Shown here: positions 32,325 to 41,545 of the stretch, one piece after another
Position numbering within the stretch: position 1 is the stretch's first letter
Layout of the letters: every line of letters begins with the position of its first letter
Origin: Betaproteobacteria bacterium
Lineage (GTDB): Bacteria; Pseudomonadota; Gammaproteobacteria; Burkholderiales; Usitatibacteraceae
Direction: 5' to 3'
DNA: 64,000 nucleotides
Assembly (NCBI GenBank): GCA_016791265.1
Contig: JAEUMY010000023.1
Location: forward strand, 460,968-524,967
Notes under the pieces: model-generated
What the model saw: only the letters and a program-made list of their open reading frames with translations
Told to the model about the DNA's origin: nothing
Database searches by the model: none
Position numbers and translations under genes: made by a program

Positions 32325-32806
32325 ACATCACCAAGGACACCGTCGTCACGCTGCGCTTCGAGTTGTTGAATAGCGACGGTGAAAGCATCGAGAACAGTGG
32401 TTCGCTGCTGTCGTATCTCCACGGCGGTTATGCCGGCATCTTTCCAATGGTGGAGGAAACCCTGGAAGGCAAGCGCGCGGGCGACGCCTTCTCGGTGTCG
32501 CTGGAGCCTGCCGACGCGTTTGGTGACTACGACGAACACCTCATCCGCATCGAGCCGCGCGAGGTGTTTCCCGGTGATCTGCAGGTGGGCATGCAGTTTG
32601 AAGGCGTGCCGCAGGGCGAGGAGGATGACCGCTGGGTCGTTTACACCGTCACCGATATCGCCGAAGACAAGGTGGTCGTTGATGGCAACCACCCACTGGC
32701 GGGGGAGCGTCTCTTGTTCAAGGGTGTCGTGGCGGAAGTGCGCGCGGCGACCCAGGATGAGATTCATCACGGTCACGCCCATGGCGATCACGGCCACGTG
32801 CATTGA
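32321..32806 (+). CDS. SlyD-like FKBP-type peptidyl-prolyl isomerase
   Basis: A 161-residue FKBP-fold protein: ITKDTVVTLRFELLNSDGESIENS, then the flap-domain region DYDEHLIRIEPREVFPGDLQVGMQFEG, the NHPLAGERLLFKGVV signature and a His-rich metal-binding tail (HHGHAHGDHGHVH). SlyD proteins isomerise prolyl bonds and bind nickel. No ATG precedes the domain, so the TTG at 32321 overlapping the bcp stop (TTGA) is taken as start; translation is probably coupled to bcp. Confidence 0.88.
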   Translation: MNITKDTVVTLRFELLNSDGESIENSGSLLSYLHGGYAGIFPMVEETLEGKRAGDAFSVSLEPADAFGDYDEHLIRIEPREVFPGDLQVGMQFEGVPQGEEDDRWVVYTVTDIAEDKVVVDGNHPLAGERLLFKGVVAEVRAATQDEIHHGHAHGDHGHVH

Positions 32807-32821
32807 CGCGAGCATCGCACC

Positions 32822-35401
32822 TTAGGACTTCGGCGTGTCTTCCGCCGCCCGCTTCAACCGGTAAAGGGTCTCCAGCGCCTCCTTTGGCGTCATCTCGTCA
32901 GGCTCCACGTCCTGGAGCACCGCCAGCACCGCAGGCAATGTGGGTGTCGGGTTGGGCTGACTGGCGAAAAGATCGGACTGCGGACTCGACTCGGCGTTTC
33001 CCATCGCTTCCAGATCGGAGAGATGCCGCCTTGCCGCGCGGATGATCGACTTCGGCACGCCGGCCAACGCGGCCACCTGCAAGCCGTAACTCTGATTGGC
33101 CGGTCCGCTCTCCAGCTTGTGCAGGAACACGATGCGGTCTCGATGTTCCACGGCATCCAGATGCACGTTGGCGAAGTTGGCCAGTTCGGCCTGCAGGCGA
33201 GTGAGCTCGAAGTAGTGTGTGGCGAACAGGCTGTAGGCGCGCGTGACCTCGGCGAGGTGGCGGGCGATGGCGTAGGCGAGCGCCAATCCATCGAAGGTGG
33301 ACGTGCCGCGCCCGATTTCGTCGATCAACACCAGCGAACGCGATGTGGCGTTGTGGAGGATGTTGGCCGCCTCGGTCATCTCGACCATGAATGTCGAGCG
33401 TCCGCCCGCGAGATCGTCGGCGCTGCCGATGCGGGTGAAGATTTGGTCGACCGGTCCAATTTGCGAATATTCGCAAGGCACGAATGATCCGGTGTGGGCG
33501 AGGAGCACGATCTGGGCGACCTGACGCATGTAGGTCGACTTGCCTCCCATGTTCGGACCGGTGATGAGCAGCAGCTGTCTCGAGCGCGAAAGGTCCGTGT
33601 CGTTCGCGATGAAGTTGCCCACCTGACGTTCAACCACAAGATGGCGGCCGCTGCGAATCTCGATGCGATCCTCGCTGCTGAACTTCGGACAGGCGAGGTT
33701 GAGCTCGATGCTGGCCGCGGCGAATCCGGCCAGTGTGTCCAGTTCGGCGGCCGCGGCGGCGAGATCGTGCAAATCGCGAACCGAGGGCAGCAGCGCATCC
33801 AGCAGCTTGTCATAGAGAAATTTCTCTCTCGCGAGCGCCCGCTCGCCGGCGGAGAGCGCCTTGTCCTCGAACGCCTTCAGCTCGGGCGTGATGAATCGCT
33901 CGACATTTTTGAGCGTCTGGCGGCGGCGGTAATCATCGGGGACCTTGTCCAGTTGGCTTTGCGTGACCTCGATGTAGAAGCCGTGCACCTTGTTGAATTC
34001 GACCCGCAGATTTGCGATGCCGGTTCGTTCCCGCTCGCGCGCCTCAAGCTCGAGCAGGAACTGCCCGGAGTGACTCTGCATGGCGCGAAGCTCATCGAGC
34101 TCACTGTCGTATCCATCGCGGATCACGCCGCCTTCGCGCAGGATCACGGCGGGCTCTTCCTTCAGCGCATTCGAGAGCGCGCCGTGCAGCACGGGATGGG
34201 GCGCCAGCTTCAGGCGCAGCTTGGACACATGTGGCACATCGCTTTCGGCCAGCAGCGCGGTCAGTTCTGGCAGCGTTGCCAGCGTGTCGCGCAGTCCGGA
34301 GAGGTCGCGCGGGCGCGCGGTGCGGAGCGCGATGCGTGAGGTTGCGCGTTCAACATCGATCCACCCGGCCAGCACTCGCTGAATCGCCACGTGCAGTCTC
34401 TGTCCAGGGTCTGCCAGCGTCTCGACCACAGACTGGCGGGCCGCGATGATCTCGCGATTCGTCAGCGGGTGATGCAGCCAGTGGCGCAGCAGGCGCGCAC
34501 CCATGGAGGTCGCCGTGCGATCCAGCACCGAGGCGAGGGTGGGGGAGGGTTCACCGCGCAGGGTTTCGGTGAGCTCCAGATTGCGGCGCGTGGCCGCATC
34601 CATGCGCACGAACTCATCATCGCGTTCCACCGACAGTCCGGTCACATGCGGCAGCGCGCTTTGCTGGGTCAGGCGGACGTAGGCAAGCAGCGCGCCGGCG
34701 GCGGTGATGGCCGCCGTCAAACCTGCGCAGCCGAAGCCGCCGAGGTCGCGAGTCTGGAATTGGCGCGTCAACTCGCGCTCAGCGGTGTGGGCGTCGAACT
34801 CGGTGTTGGCAAGGCGTTTCACCGCGCTGCCCGCGGGTAGCGCGCGCTCATCACTCTCCGCGACGAGGATCTCCGCCGGCGCGATCCGGGCCAGGTCGCC
34901 GATGAGTGCCGGCGCGTTCGAAGCCTCGATTTCCTTCACGCGAAAGCGGCCGGACGACAGTGTGAGCCATGCGAGGCCGATAACCTCACCGCTGCCGTGC
35001 AAGGCCAGCACGCAGGCGTCGCTCGCGTCGGACAATAGCGCGGCGTCAGTGATCGTGCCCGGCGTGATGATGCGCGTCACCTTGCGTTCAACCGGTCCTT
35101 TGTTGGTGACTTCGCCGACCTGTTCGCAGATGACGGCGGACTCGCCCACTTTCATCAGCCGCGCCAGATACTGCTCCAGCGCGTGATACGGCACGCCGGC
35201 CATGCGAATGGGCGAGCCGGCCGATTGGCCGCGGGTGGTGAGCGTGATGCCAAGCAGACGCGAAGCCTTGACGGCGTCGTCGAAGAACAACTCGTAGAAG
35301 TCGCCCATGCGATACAGCACCAGCATGTCGGGATGCCGCGCCTTGATGCGCAGGTACTGCTGCATCATCGGCGTATGGCTGGCGAGCTGGGCGTCGTTCA
35401 T
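32822..35401 (-). CDS. mutS: DNA mismatch repair protein MutS
   Basis: An 859-residue mismatch sensor. The Phe-x-Glu mismatch motif is in RMGDFYELF (about 36). Connector, core and clamp domains precede the ATPase: Walker A GPNMGGKST (about 618), STFMVEM, and Walker B LVLIDEIGRGTSTFDGLA. A C-terminal helical tail completes full length. One copy of the iterated palindrome encodes CEYSQ inside the ATPase domain; another lies 31 bp before the start codon. Confidence 0.96.
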   Translation of the reverse strand: MNDAQLASHTPMMQQYLRIKARHPDMLVLYRMGDFYELFFDDAVKASRLLGITLTTRGQSAGSPIRMAGVPYHALEQYLARLMKVGESAVICEQVGEVTNKGPVERKVTRIITPGTITDAALLSDASDACVLALHGSGEVIGLAWLTLSSGRFRVKEIEASNAPALIGDLARIAPAEILVAESDERALPAGSAVKRLANTEFDAHTAERELTRQFQTRDLGGFGCAGLTAAITAAGALLAYVRLTQQSALPHVTGLSVERDDEFVRMDAATRRNLELTETLRGEPSPTLASVLDRTATSMGARLLRHWLHHPLTNREIIAARQSVVETLADPGQRLHVAIQRVLAGWIDVERATSRIALRTARPRDLSGLRDTLATLPELTALLAESDVPHVSKLRLKLAPHPVLHGALSNALKEEPAVILREGGVIRDGYDSELDELRAMQSHSGQFLLELEARERERTGIANLRVEFNKVHGFYIEVTQSQLDKVPDDYRRRQTLKNVERFITPELKAFEDKALSAGERALAREKFLYDKLLDALLPSVRDLHDLAAAAAELDTLAGFAAASIELNLACPKFSSEDRIEIRSGRHLVVERQVGNFIANDTDLSRSRQLLLITGPNMGGKSTYMRQVAQIVLLAHTGSFVPCEYSQIGPVDQIFTRIGSADDLAGGRSTFMVEMTEAANILHNATSRSLVLIDEIGRGTSTFDGLALAYAIARHLAEVTRAYSLFATHYFELTRLQAELANFANVHLDAVEHRDRIVFLHKLESGPANQSYGLQVAALAGVPKSIIRAARRHLSDLEAMGNAESSPQSDLFASQPNPTPTLPAVLAVLQDVEPDEMTPKEALETLYRLKRAAEDTPKS
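33463..33474. repeat. Iterated palindrome, copy 13
   Basis: mutS, CEYSQ; 16-bp symmetry. Confidence 0.95.
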
Positions 35402-35431
35402 CGTGCCGAACGTGAATGCTGGCCGCGCATT

Positions 35432-35443
35432 GCGAATATTCGC
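35432..35443. repeat. Iterated palindrome, copy 14
   Basis: Intergenic, in the 46-bp gap between mutS and suhB; symmetry extends to 18 bp, the longest seen. Confidence 0.95.
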
Positions 35444-35447
35444 AATG

Positions 35448-36239
35448 TCAAATGGGCGACTTGGCGGTGGGTGAGACGGTGATCAGCAATTGCCGGAAAA
35501 GCTTGGGCGTGCCTGCGACGACGCGACCCTGATCGAGATAAGCGTCACCGCCAGCGAAATCGGTCACCAGCCCGCCCGCCTCACGCACGAGCAACGCACC
35601 CGCGGCCATGTCCCACGGTGACAGCCCCATCTCCCAGAATCCGTCGTAGCGGCCGCAGGCGACATACGCCAGGTCCAGCGCGGCGGAGCCGGGCCGGCGA
35701 ATGCCGGCGGCGACAAGCGCCACGGACTTGAACGCCTTCAGGTACTCGTCGATATCGCTGTTTTGGCGGAAGGGAAAGCCGGTGCCGATGAGTGACTCTT
35801 CCATCTTGATTCGTTTCGAAACGCGAATGCGGCGCTCGTTCAAAAACGCGCCGGCGCCCTTTGTGGCGGTGAAGAGTTCGTTGCGGGTCGGGTCGAATAC
35901 GACCGCATGGGTGAGCACGCCCTTGGTCTGCAACGCGATGGAAACGCAATATTGCGGCATGCCGTGAAGGAAATTGGTCGTGCCGTCCAGTGGATCGATG
36001 ATCCAGACGTGATCGGAGTCACCGGTCTTTCCGCCTTCTTCGGCCAGGAAGGCGTGATCGGGATACGCCTCGGCGATGGTGCGAATGATGGCCTGCTCGG
36101 CCGCCTGATCGACTTCGGTCACGAAGTCGTTCTGCTGCTTCTTCACGATGGTGAGCTTGTCGAGATCGAACGAGGCGCGATTGATGATGGAGCCTGCGCG
36201 GCGCGCGGCCTTGACCGCGATGTTGAGCATGGGATGCAT
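35448..36239 (-). CDS. suhB: Inositol-1-monophosphatase family protein SuhB
   Basis: A 263-residue Mg2+-dependent phosphatase with EEGGKTG, WIIDPLDGTTNFLHGMP (metal Asp residues, about 83-100) and SPWDMAAGALLVREAGG near the end. SuhB dephosphorylates inositol monophosphate and joins rRNA antitermination complexes. It is divergent from trmJ, as in many proteobacteria. Confidence 0.92.
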   Translation of the reverse strand: MHPMLNIAVKAARRAGSIINRASFDLDKLTIVKKQQNDFVTEVDQAAEQAIIRTIAEAYPDHAFLAEEGGKTGDSDHVWIIDPLDGTTNFLHGMPQYCVSIALQTKGVLTHAVVFDPTRNELFTATKGAGAFLNERRIRVSKRIKMEESLIGTGFPFRQNSDIDEYLKAFKSVALVAAGIRRPGSAALDLAYVACGRYDGFWEMGLSPWDMAAGALLVREAGGLVTDFAGGDAYLDQGRVVAGTPKLFRQLLITVSPTAKSPI

Positions 36240-36322
36240 GGCAAGCCTTGATGACGGAGTGAGCGAAGCGGCGGATTAAAGAGCGCTGCGCCAAGCGAAT
36301 CCGGCGCGGGCATAATTTTAAT

Positions 36323-37093
36323 ATGAATCCCGCCCCGAGTCCCGCTTTGAGTCCTCATTCCAATCCCGCCAACGCGCTTGCGAATATTCGCATCGTCCTC
36401 TGTCAGACGAGTCACCCCGGCAACATCGGCTCCACCGCGCGCGCGATGAAAACCATGGGACTCTCCCGGCTTGTGCTGGTGGCGCCTCAGCACTTCCCGC
36501 ACCCCGAGGCGGATGCGCTGGCGTCCGGCGCAACCGATGTGCTGGCCAATGCGCGCGTCACCGCCACGTTGGATGAAGCGCTGGCCGGCACGGTGCTCGC
36601 CATCGGCATGACGGCGAGACGGCGCGATCTTTCGCATCCCATGCTGGGCTTGCGAGAGGCCGCGCAAAGGCTGTTGGATAATGTTCCCGCGGGCCAAGTC
36701 GCCCTGGTGTTCGGCACCGAAATGTTTGGCCTTTCCAACGACGAGCTGGATCGTTGCCAGCTCGCGGCCCATATTCCGACCAATCCGGACTACTCATCAC
36801 TCAACCTCGCGGCGGCGGTGCAGGTGGCGGCCTACGAAATCGCCATGACCGCATCGGTGTGGAAGGTCCCGGAGGCGCCGCCTCGCGAGTCGGCGTCTCA
36901 TGATGAGCTCGAACGCTTCTATGCGCATCTAGAGCAGTCGTTGATCGCGTCTCGATTCCTCAATCCGGACATGCCCAAACGATTGATGACGCGGCTTCGC
37001 CGCCTCTTCGCCCGCGCGAGCCTGGAAAAAGAAGAAGTGAACATCTTGCGCGGCATTCTCACTGCCAGAGACCGGTGGCCGCCGGACTGCTGA
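36323..37093 (+). CDS. trmJ: tRNA (cytidine/uridine-2'-O-)-methyltransferase TrmJ
   Basis: A 256-residue SPOUT methyltransferase modifying position 32 of tRNAs. It has the N-terminal LCQTSHPGNIGSTARAMKTMGL, FGTEMFGLSNDEL and the knot segment IPTNPDYSSLNLAAAVQVAAYE, plus a C-terminal extension (about 175-255) typical of TrmJ. The ATG at 36323 is followed by a short Pro/Ser stretch and then LANIR encoded by the iterated palindrome. Confidence 0.92.
   Translation: MNPAPSPALSPHSNPANALANIRIVLCQTSHPGNIGSTARAMKTMGLSRLVLVAPQHFPHPEADALASGATDVLANARVTATLDEALAGTVLAIGMTARRRDLSHPMLGLREAAQRLLDNVPAGQVALVFGTEMFGLSNDELDRCQLAAHIPTNPDYSSLNLAAAVQVAAYEIAMTASVWKVPEAPPRESASHDELERFYAHLEQSLIASRFLNPDMPKRLMTRLRRLFARASLEKEEVNILRGILTARDRWPPDC
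36380..36391. repeat. Iterated palindrome, copy 15
   Basis: trmJ, ANIR, just after the start; T/A flanks. Confidence 0.95.
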
Positions 37094-37149
37094 TCTCGCC
37101 GACAAGGGCTTGTTGGCGGCCTTCGCGCCCCCGCGGTTGACGCCACCGG

Positions 37150-38373
37150 TCAGGAGCCAGGCGCCACAGTATCAGCCACCGAGGAAGCTGTAGTCGCTCG
37201 AAGCAGTGTTGAGGCGGCGGCCATGGCCAGGACGATGGCGCCGCCAGTGAGAAAAGGGCTCGCCATGCCAAAGCGCTCAATGAGCGCGCCGCCGACGGCC
37301 ATGCCCATGCCGAGCCCGCTCACGATGAACGTGGACGACCAGGTGAAGGCCTCAGTCGCGTACTTGGCCGGCGCCATGCGCGCCACCAGCATGGTCTGTG
37401 CCGTCAGAGCCGGCGCGATGCACATTCCGGCCAGGAAGGCGGCGATGGCGAAGAGTGCCTTGTAGTCAAGCACGAAGACGTGCAAGAACAGTGGCAGCGC
37501 CATGAGGGTCATGGCCCAGGTGTACTGGCGCTCGAGCGGCGCTTTGAAATGCATCCCGCCATAGAGCGCGCCGCCGGTGGCGCTGCCCAGTGCGTTCAGC
37601 GCGAGCAGCACGCCGCCGAATGCGGCGCTGCCGGTGCCCGTGCCGTAGCCGGGATACCCGACTTCCATCAGGCCGAAACAAAACGTGAGGCCGAACGTGG
37701 TGAGAAAGAGCAGGATCAATCTTGTGTCGGTCAGCGGACCCAGCAAATGACGATCTTCCGCAGTGTGGCGCTGCCAGTACTTCAGCATCGGCGAGGCCAT
37801 GAACACCGCGAACGAAAAAGCGGTCACCGCGATCATGAAAAGGAATGCGATGGTCGGCGTGCTTCCCGCGAGCAGTGCGGCGATCACAGCGGGGCCGGCG
37901 GTGAAGTTGAGCTCGATCATCACCGCGTCGACGGAATAGGCGCGCTTGCGGGTCGCCTCGTCACTGAAGCGGTAGCGCCAGAGAGTGCGAGTCAGCACCG
38001 TGATGGGTGGCTGGAAGATACCGGCCGACGCCGCGCAGATCACCACCGCGGCGAAGGGCGCGGCGAGCTTCGCGGCTGCGAACAGCAGGAGCATGCAGAC
38101 GGGCTGCAAGGGTCCGAGAATCCAGAGCAGGCGGCGCGGCCCGAAGCGATCCACCAATCTACCCGTGATCGGGGCGACAATGGCCATGGCGACGAAGTAG
38201 GCGCCAACCGCGAAGCCCGCCTGTGAGAACGATCCCATCGCCTCGCGCAGAAACATGAGCATTGCCAATGCAGCCATGCCGATGGGCAGGCGCGATGCGA
38301 AGGCGGAAAAGACCATGCTCGCGACGTCGGGCAAGCGCAGAAAGTCGCGATATTGGGTGAGGAATTGATTCAT
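37150..38373 (-). CDS. MFS transporter
   Basis: A 407-residue membrane protein with about 12 hydrophobic segments and the loop 2-3 signature GRLVDRFGPRRLLWILG. Small-residue-rich C-terminal helices include GLGMGMAVGGALIERFG. The substrate is unknown; efflux is likely from the family. ATG at 38373 is chosen because the longer frame enters the cysE promoter region. It is divergent from cysE. Confidence 0.87.
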   Translation of the reverse strand: MNQFLTQYRDFLRLPDVASMVFSAFASRLPIGMAALAMLMFLREAMGSFSQAGFAVGAYFVAMAIVAPITGRLVDRFGPRRLLWILGPLQPVCMLLLFAAAKLAAPFAAVVICAASAGIFQPPITVLTRTLWRYRFSDEATRKRAYSVDAVMIELNFTAGPAVIAALLAGSTPTIAFLFMIAVTAFSFAVFMASPMLKYWQRHTAEDRHLLGPLTDTRLILLFLTTFGLTFCFGLMEVGYPGYGTGTGSAAFGGVLLALNALGSATGGALYGGMHFKAPLERQYTWAMTLMALPLFLHVFVLDYKALFAIAAFLAGMCIAPALTAQTMLVARMAPAKYATEAFTWSSTFIVSGLGMGMAVGGALIERFGMASPFLTGGAIVLAMAAASTLLRATTASSVADTVAPGS

Positions 38374-38422
38374 TGATTGAAGAGTTGGAGCGGCCGGATG
38401 GGTCGCCACACCCCTGGAATTG

Positions 38423-38444
38423 TTGATAATTTTACTCGGGAATA
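38423..38444 (+). promoter_or_regulatory. IscR type-1-like operator upstream of cysE
   Basis: TTGA-N9-TCGGG-AATA with interior TTTTAC lies 44-65 bp before the cysE start. The spacing equals the two sites before iscR, suggesting that cysE and isc share IscR control. Confidence 0.55.
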
Positions 38445-38469
38445 GTAGATTCAACAGCCTGCGCGCCAT

Positions 38470-38481
38470 CCGAATATTCGC
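38470..38481. repeat. Iterated palindrome, one-mismatch copy
   Basis: CCGAATATTCGC, 6 bp before the cysE start codon. Confidence 0.8.
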
Positions 38482-38487
38482 AAGCCC

Positions 38488-39231
38488 ATGTTCAACCGAA
38501 TTCACGAAGACATCGCCAGCGTGTTCGCACGCGATCCCGCCGCCAAGAGTGCGTGGGAGGTGCTCACGTGTTATCCGGGCATGCATGCCCTGTGGCTGCA
38601 CCGCGTTTCGCATCGCGTCTGGGGTTGGGGCCTGCGCTGGCTCGCGCGGTTCATGTCGCACACCGGGCGTTGGCTGACGGGCATCGAGATCCATCCTGGC
38701 GCAACCATCGGCCGGCGTGTCTTCATCGATCACGGCATGGGTGTTGTCATCGGCGAAACCGCCGAGATCGGCGACGACTGCACGCTTTATCATGGGGTCA
38801 CGCTGGGCGGCGTGTCATGGAATCACGGCAAGCGCCATCCCACGTTGGGCAAGGGCGTCGTGGTTGGTGCGGGCGCCAAGATTCTCGGACCTTTCACGGT
38901 CGGCGACGGTGCGAAGGTGGGTTCAAATTCGGTGGTGGTGAAGGCGGTGCCGCCTGGCGCTACGGTCGTCGGCATCCCGGCGCGGGTGGTGGACGATCAC
39001 GCTGCGCGTACCGAAGCTGGCCGAATGGCGTTCTCAGCCTACGCTGTGACTGAAGACGAGGATGACCCACTCAACAAGGTTCTCAATACCCTCGGTGAGC
39101 GCAGTGACGCCACCCAGCTCCAGTTGGATGTGGTGCTGAAAAGGCTCACCGAACTGGAGAAAAAGTTAGAAGAATCAGAGCCTTCAGTCGAGTCTGTGGT
39201 CCGGGTTGCTGCCAGCTCCAAGTTTAAGTAG
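38488..39231 (+). CDS. cysE: Serine O-acetyltransferase
   Basis: A 247-residue left-handed beta-helix acetyltransferase. The N-terminal helical part is followed by hexapeptide repeats with GIEIHPGATIGRRVFIDHGMGVVIGETAEIGDDCTLYHGVTLGG. It makes O-acetylserine for cysteine, the sulfur source of IscS. It sits directly upstream of iscR, as in Azotobacter-type isc loci. The C-terminus is about 30 residues longer than the short SAT type and ends in a charged tail. Confidence 0.94.
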   Translation: MFNRIHEDIASVFARDPAAKSAWEVLTCYPGMHALWLHRVSHRVWGWGLRWLARFMSHTGRWLTGIEIHPGATIGRRVFIDHGMGVVIGETAEIGDDCTLYHGVTLGGVSWNHGKRHPTLGKGVVVGAGAKILGPFTVGDGAKVGSNSVVVKAVPPGATVVGIPARVVDDHAARTEAGRMAFSAYAVTEDEDDPLNKVLNTLGERSDATQLQLDVVLKRLTELEKKLEESEPSVESVVRVAASSKFK

Positions 39232-39251
39232 TTGACTTATTTCGTCGGGAT
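39232..39251 (+). promoter_or_regulatory. IscR operator 1 of the isc operon
   Basis: TTGACT-TATTTCG-TCGGGAT fits the type-1 IscR box (TTGACT...TCGGG, 9 bp between TTGA and TCGGG). It begins just after the cysE stop. Confidence 0.65.
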
Positions 39252-39259
39252 TATTAAAC

Positions 39260-39280
39260 TTGAGTGAATTTGTCGGGATA
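39260..39280 (+). promoter_or_regulatory. IscR operator 2 of the isc operon
   Basis: TTGAGTGAATTTGTCGGGATA, written here in parts as TTGA-N9-TCGGG-ATA, lies 28 bp downstream of operator 1. Tandem sites around the promoter are the known layout for IscR autorepression. Confidence 0.65.
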
Positions 39281-39390
39281 GCGCTTGTCAACCGAACAAG
39301 CGCTCTGAGGTGGCGCGAAACATGGTGGCGCGGTTCTTTGTCAGCCGCCTCCACGGCAACCGAGTACCGGCAAGACAGGAGAGATCACTG

Positions 39391-39876
39391 ATGAAGTTGA
39401 CCACCAAAGGACGCTTTGCCGTCACCGCCATGCTCGACTTGGCGCTGCATTCCGCTCACGGCCCGGTCACGCTCGCCGGCATCAGTGATCGGCAGAAGAT
39501 TTCTCTCTCCTATCTCGAACAACTTTTTGGCAAGTTGCGACGCCGCGCGATCGTGGAAAGCGTGCGCGGCCCCGGCGGCGGCTACAACCTGGCCCGTGCC
39601 GCGTCGGAGGTCTCGGTCGCAGACATCATCATCGCGGTCGAAGAGCCGCTCGACTCCACGCAATGCGGCGGCCGGGAGAACTGTCTTGGCGACAAGCGCT
39701 GCATGACCCATGAACTGTGGGAAAGCCTCAACGCCACCGTCTATGCGCACCTGTCTTCGGTGAAGCTCTCGCATCTTGTCGAGAGCCAGACTGTCCGGCC
39801 TATTTCCGTCAACAAGACGCTGAACACCAATCGCCGGCCACCGGTGTTGGGTGCGCGTTCGGCCACCATCATTTGA
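39391..39876 (+). CDS. iscR: Fe-S cluster-sensing transcriptional regulator IscR
   Basis: A 161-residue Rrf2-family regulator. The N-terminal winged helix is MKLTTKGRFAVTAMLDLAL..., and the 2Fe-2S ligands are C92, C98 and C104 with His-107 (TQCGGRENCLGDKRCMTH). In holo form the family represses isc via type-1 sites such as those at 39232 and 39260. ATG at 39391 follows AGGAGA. iscS begins 5 bp after the stop. Confidence 0.95.
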   Translation: MKLTTKGRFAVTAMLDLALHSAHGPVTLAGISDRQKISLSYLEQLFGKLRRRAIVESVRGPGGGYNLARAASEVSVADIIIAVEEPLDSTQCGGRENCLGDKRCMTHELWESLNATVYAHLSSVKLSHLVESQTVRPISVNKTLNTNRRPPVLGARSATII

Positions 39877-39881
39877 TCGTC

Positions 39882-41099
39882 ATGGACTCCCGCAAGAAAC
39901 CCATTTATCTCGATTACTCCGCGACAACGCCCGTCGATCCTCGCGTGGCGGCGGCCATGATTCCGTGGCTGACCGAGCATTTCGGCAATCCCGCGAGCCG
40001 CTCGCATGGCTTCGGTTGGGAAGCGGAAGAGGCCGTCGAGAACGCGCGTGTTGAGGTTGCGAAGCTGGTGAACGCGGATGCGAAGGAAATCATCTGGACA
40101 TCCGGCGCCACAGAGTCGAACAACCTCGCCATCAAAGGCGCGGCGCAGTTCTACAAGACCAAAGGCAAACATCTCGTCACCCTGAAGACCGAGCACAAGG
40201 CCGTGCTTGACACCATGCGTGAGCTGGAGCGCGTCGGATTCGAGGTCACTTATCTGGACCCTGAGTCCAACGGTCTGCTCGATCTGGCGAAGTTCAAAGC
40301 GGCATTGCGGCCGGACACCATCGTCGTGTCGGTCATGTTTGTGAACAACGAGATCGGCGTCATTCAGCCAATCGCGGAGATCGGCGAAATTTGCCGGAAC
40401 GCGGGGATCATTTTTCATGTCGATGCCGCGCAGGCCACGGGCAAGGTGATCATCGATCTGGAAAAACTCAATGTCGACTTGATGAGTTTTTCCGCCCACA
40501 AGACCTATGGACCGAAGGGCATTGGCGCGCTGTACGTTCGCCGCAAACCGCGGGTCCGCCTCGAGGCGCAAACGCACGGCGGCGGCCATGAGCGCGGCCT
40601 GCGCTCCGGCACACTGGCAACTCACCAGATCGTGGGCATGGGCGAGGCTTTCCGCATTGCGCGGGAGGAAATGGCCGTGGAGAACGAGCGTATTCGCATG
40701 TTGCGGGACCGCCTCCTCGCGGGCATCCAGGGCATGGAAGAGGTCTACGTCAACGGCGACCTTGAACATCGGGTGCCGCACAACCTGAACGTGAGCTTCA
40801 ATTTCGTCGAAGGCGAATCGCTCATCATGGGCATCAAGGAACTGGCCGTGTCTTCCGGCTCGGCCTGCACCTCGGCCAGCCTGGAGCCCTCATACGTGCT
40901 TCGCGCGCTCGGCCGCAACGATGAGCTCGCGCACAGTTCCATCCGCTTCACGCTGGGACGATTCACCACGGAAGCGGATATCGATTATGCGATCGCGCTT
41001 TTGAAAGAACGCATTCAGAAGTTGCGCGACATGTCCCCCCTTTGGGAAATGTACAAGGACGGCATCGACTTGAATACCGTTCAATGGGCGGCACATTAG
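39882..41099 (+). CDS. iscS: Cysteine desulfurase IscS
   Basis: A 405-residue PLP enzyme giving persulfide sulfur for Fe-S assembly. It begins PIYLDYSATTPVD, has PLP-Lys in SFSAHKTYGPKG and the active Cys loop SSGSACTSASLEPSYVLRALG, and ends with the IscS tail SPLWEMYKDGIDLNTVQWAAH. ATG at 39882 is the only one placing the family start correctly. Confidence 0.96.
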   Translation: MDSRKKPIYLDYSATTPVDPRVAAAMIPWLTEHFGNPASRSHGFGWEAEEAVENARVEVAKLVNADAKEIIWTSGATESNNLAIKGAAQFYKTKGKHLVTLKTEHKAVLDTMRELERVGFEVTYLDPESNGLLDLAKFKAALRPDTIVVSVMFVNNEIGVIQPIAEIGEICRNAGIIFHVDAAQATGKVIIDLEKLNVDLMSFSAHKTYGPKGIGALYVRRKPRVRLEAQTHGGGHERGLRSGTLATHQIVGMGEAFRIAREEMAVENERIRMLRDRLLAGIQGMEEVYVNGDLEHRVPHNLNVSFNFVEGESLIMGIKELAVSSGSACTSASLEPSYVLRALGRNDELAHSSIRFTLGRFTTEADIDYAIALLKERIQKLRDMSPLWEMYKDGIDLNTVQWAAH

Positions 41100-41133
41100 A
41101 AGTTGAAGCACCCAGAACACCAGGAGAACTGAT

Positions 41134-41535
41134 ATGGCCTACTCGGATAAAGTCGTCGATCACTACGAAAACCCGCGCAACGTCGGCTCGTTCGGCAAGG
41201 ACGAGCAGGGCGTGGCCACCGGCATGGTGGGCGCGCCGGCCTGCGGCGACGTGATGAAATTGCAAATCAAGGTCGGCCCGGACGGCGTCATCCAGGACGC
41301 CAAGTTCAAGACCTACGGTTGCGGTTCAGCCATCGCCTCGTCATCGCTGGTGACGGAATGGGTGAAGGGCAAGACCATCGATCAAGCCATGGACATTAAG
41401 AACACCCAGATCGCGGAAGAGCTGGCGCTGCCGCCGGTGAAAATCCATTGCTCCATCCTGGCCGAGGATGCCATCAAGGCCGCCATCGCCGACTACAAGG
41501 TGAAGCATGGTGAAGCCCTGAAGGCGGCGGAATAG
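41134..41535 (+). CDS. iscU: Fe-S cluster scaffold IscU
   Basis: A 133-residue scaffold beginning MAYSDKVVDHYENPRNVGSF. Cluster-binding Cys residues are in GAPACGDVMKL, TYGCGSAIASSS and PPVKIHCSILAEDA (LPPVK is the HscA-binding motif). It accepts sulfur from IscS and hands clusters over with HscBA. Confidence 0.96.
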   Translation: MAYSDKVVDHYENPRNVGSFGKDEQGVATGMVGAPACGDVMKLQIKVGPDGVIQDAKFKTYGCGSAIASSSLVTEWVKGKTIDQAMDIKNTQIAEELALPPVKIHCSILAEDAIKAAIADYKVKHGEALKAAE

Positions 41536-41545
41536 GGGGGCGAAC

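Noticed and set aside
35946..35955. GCAATATTGC palindrome in suhB
   Set aside because: It shares the AATATT core but lacks the CG pairs of the iterated motif; a single occurrence is probably chance.
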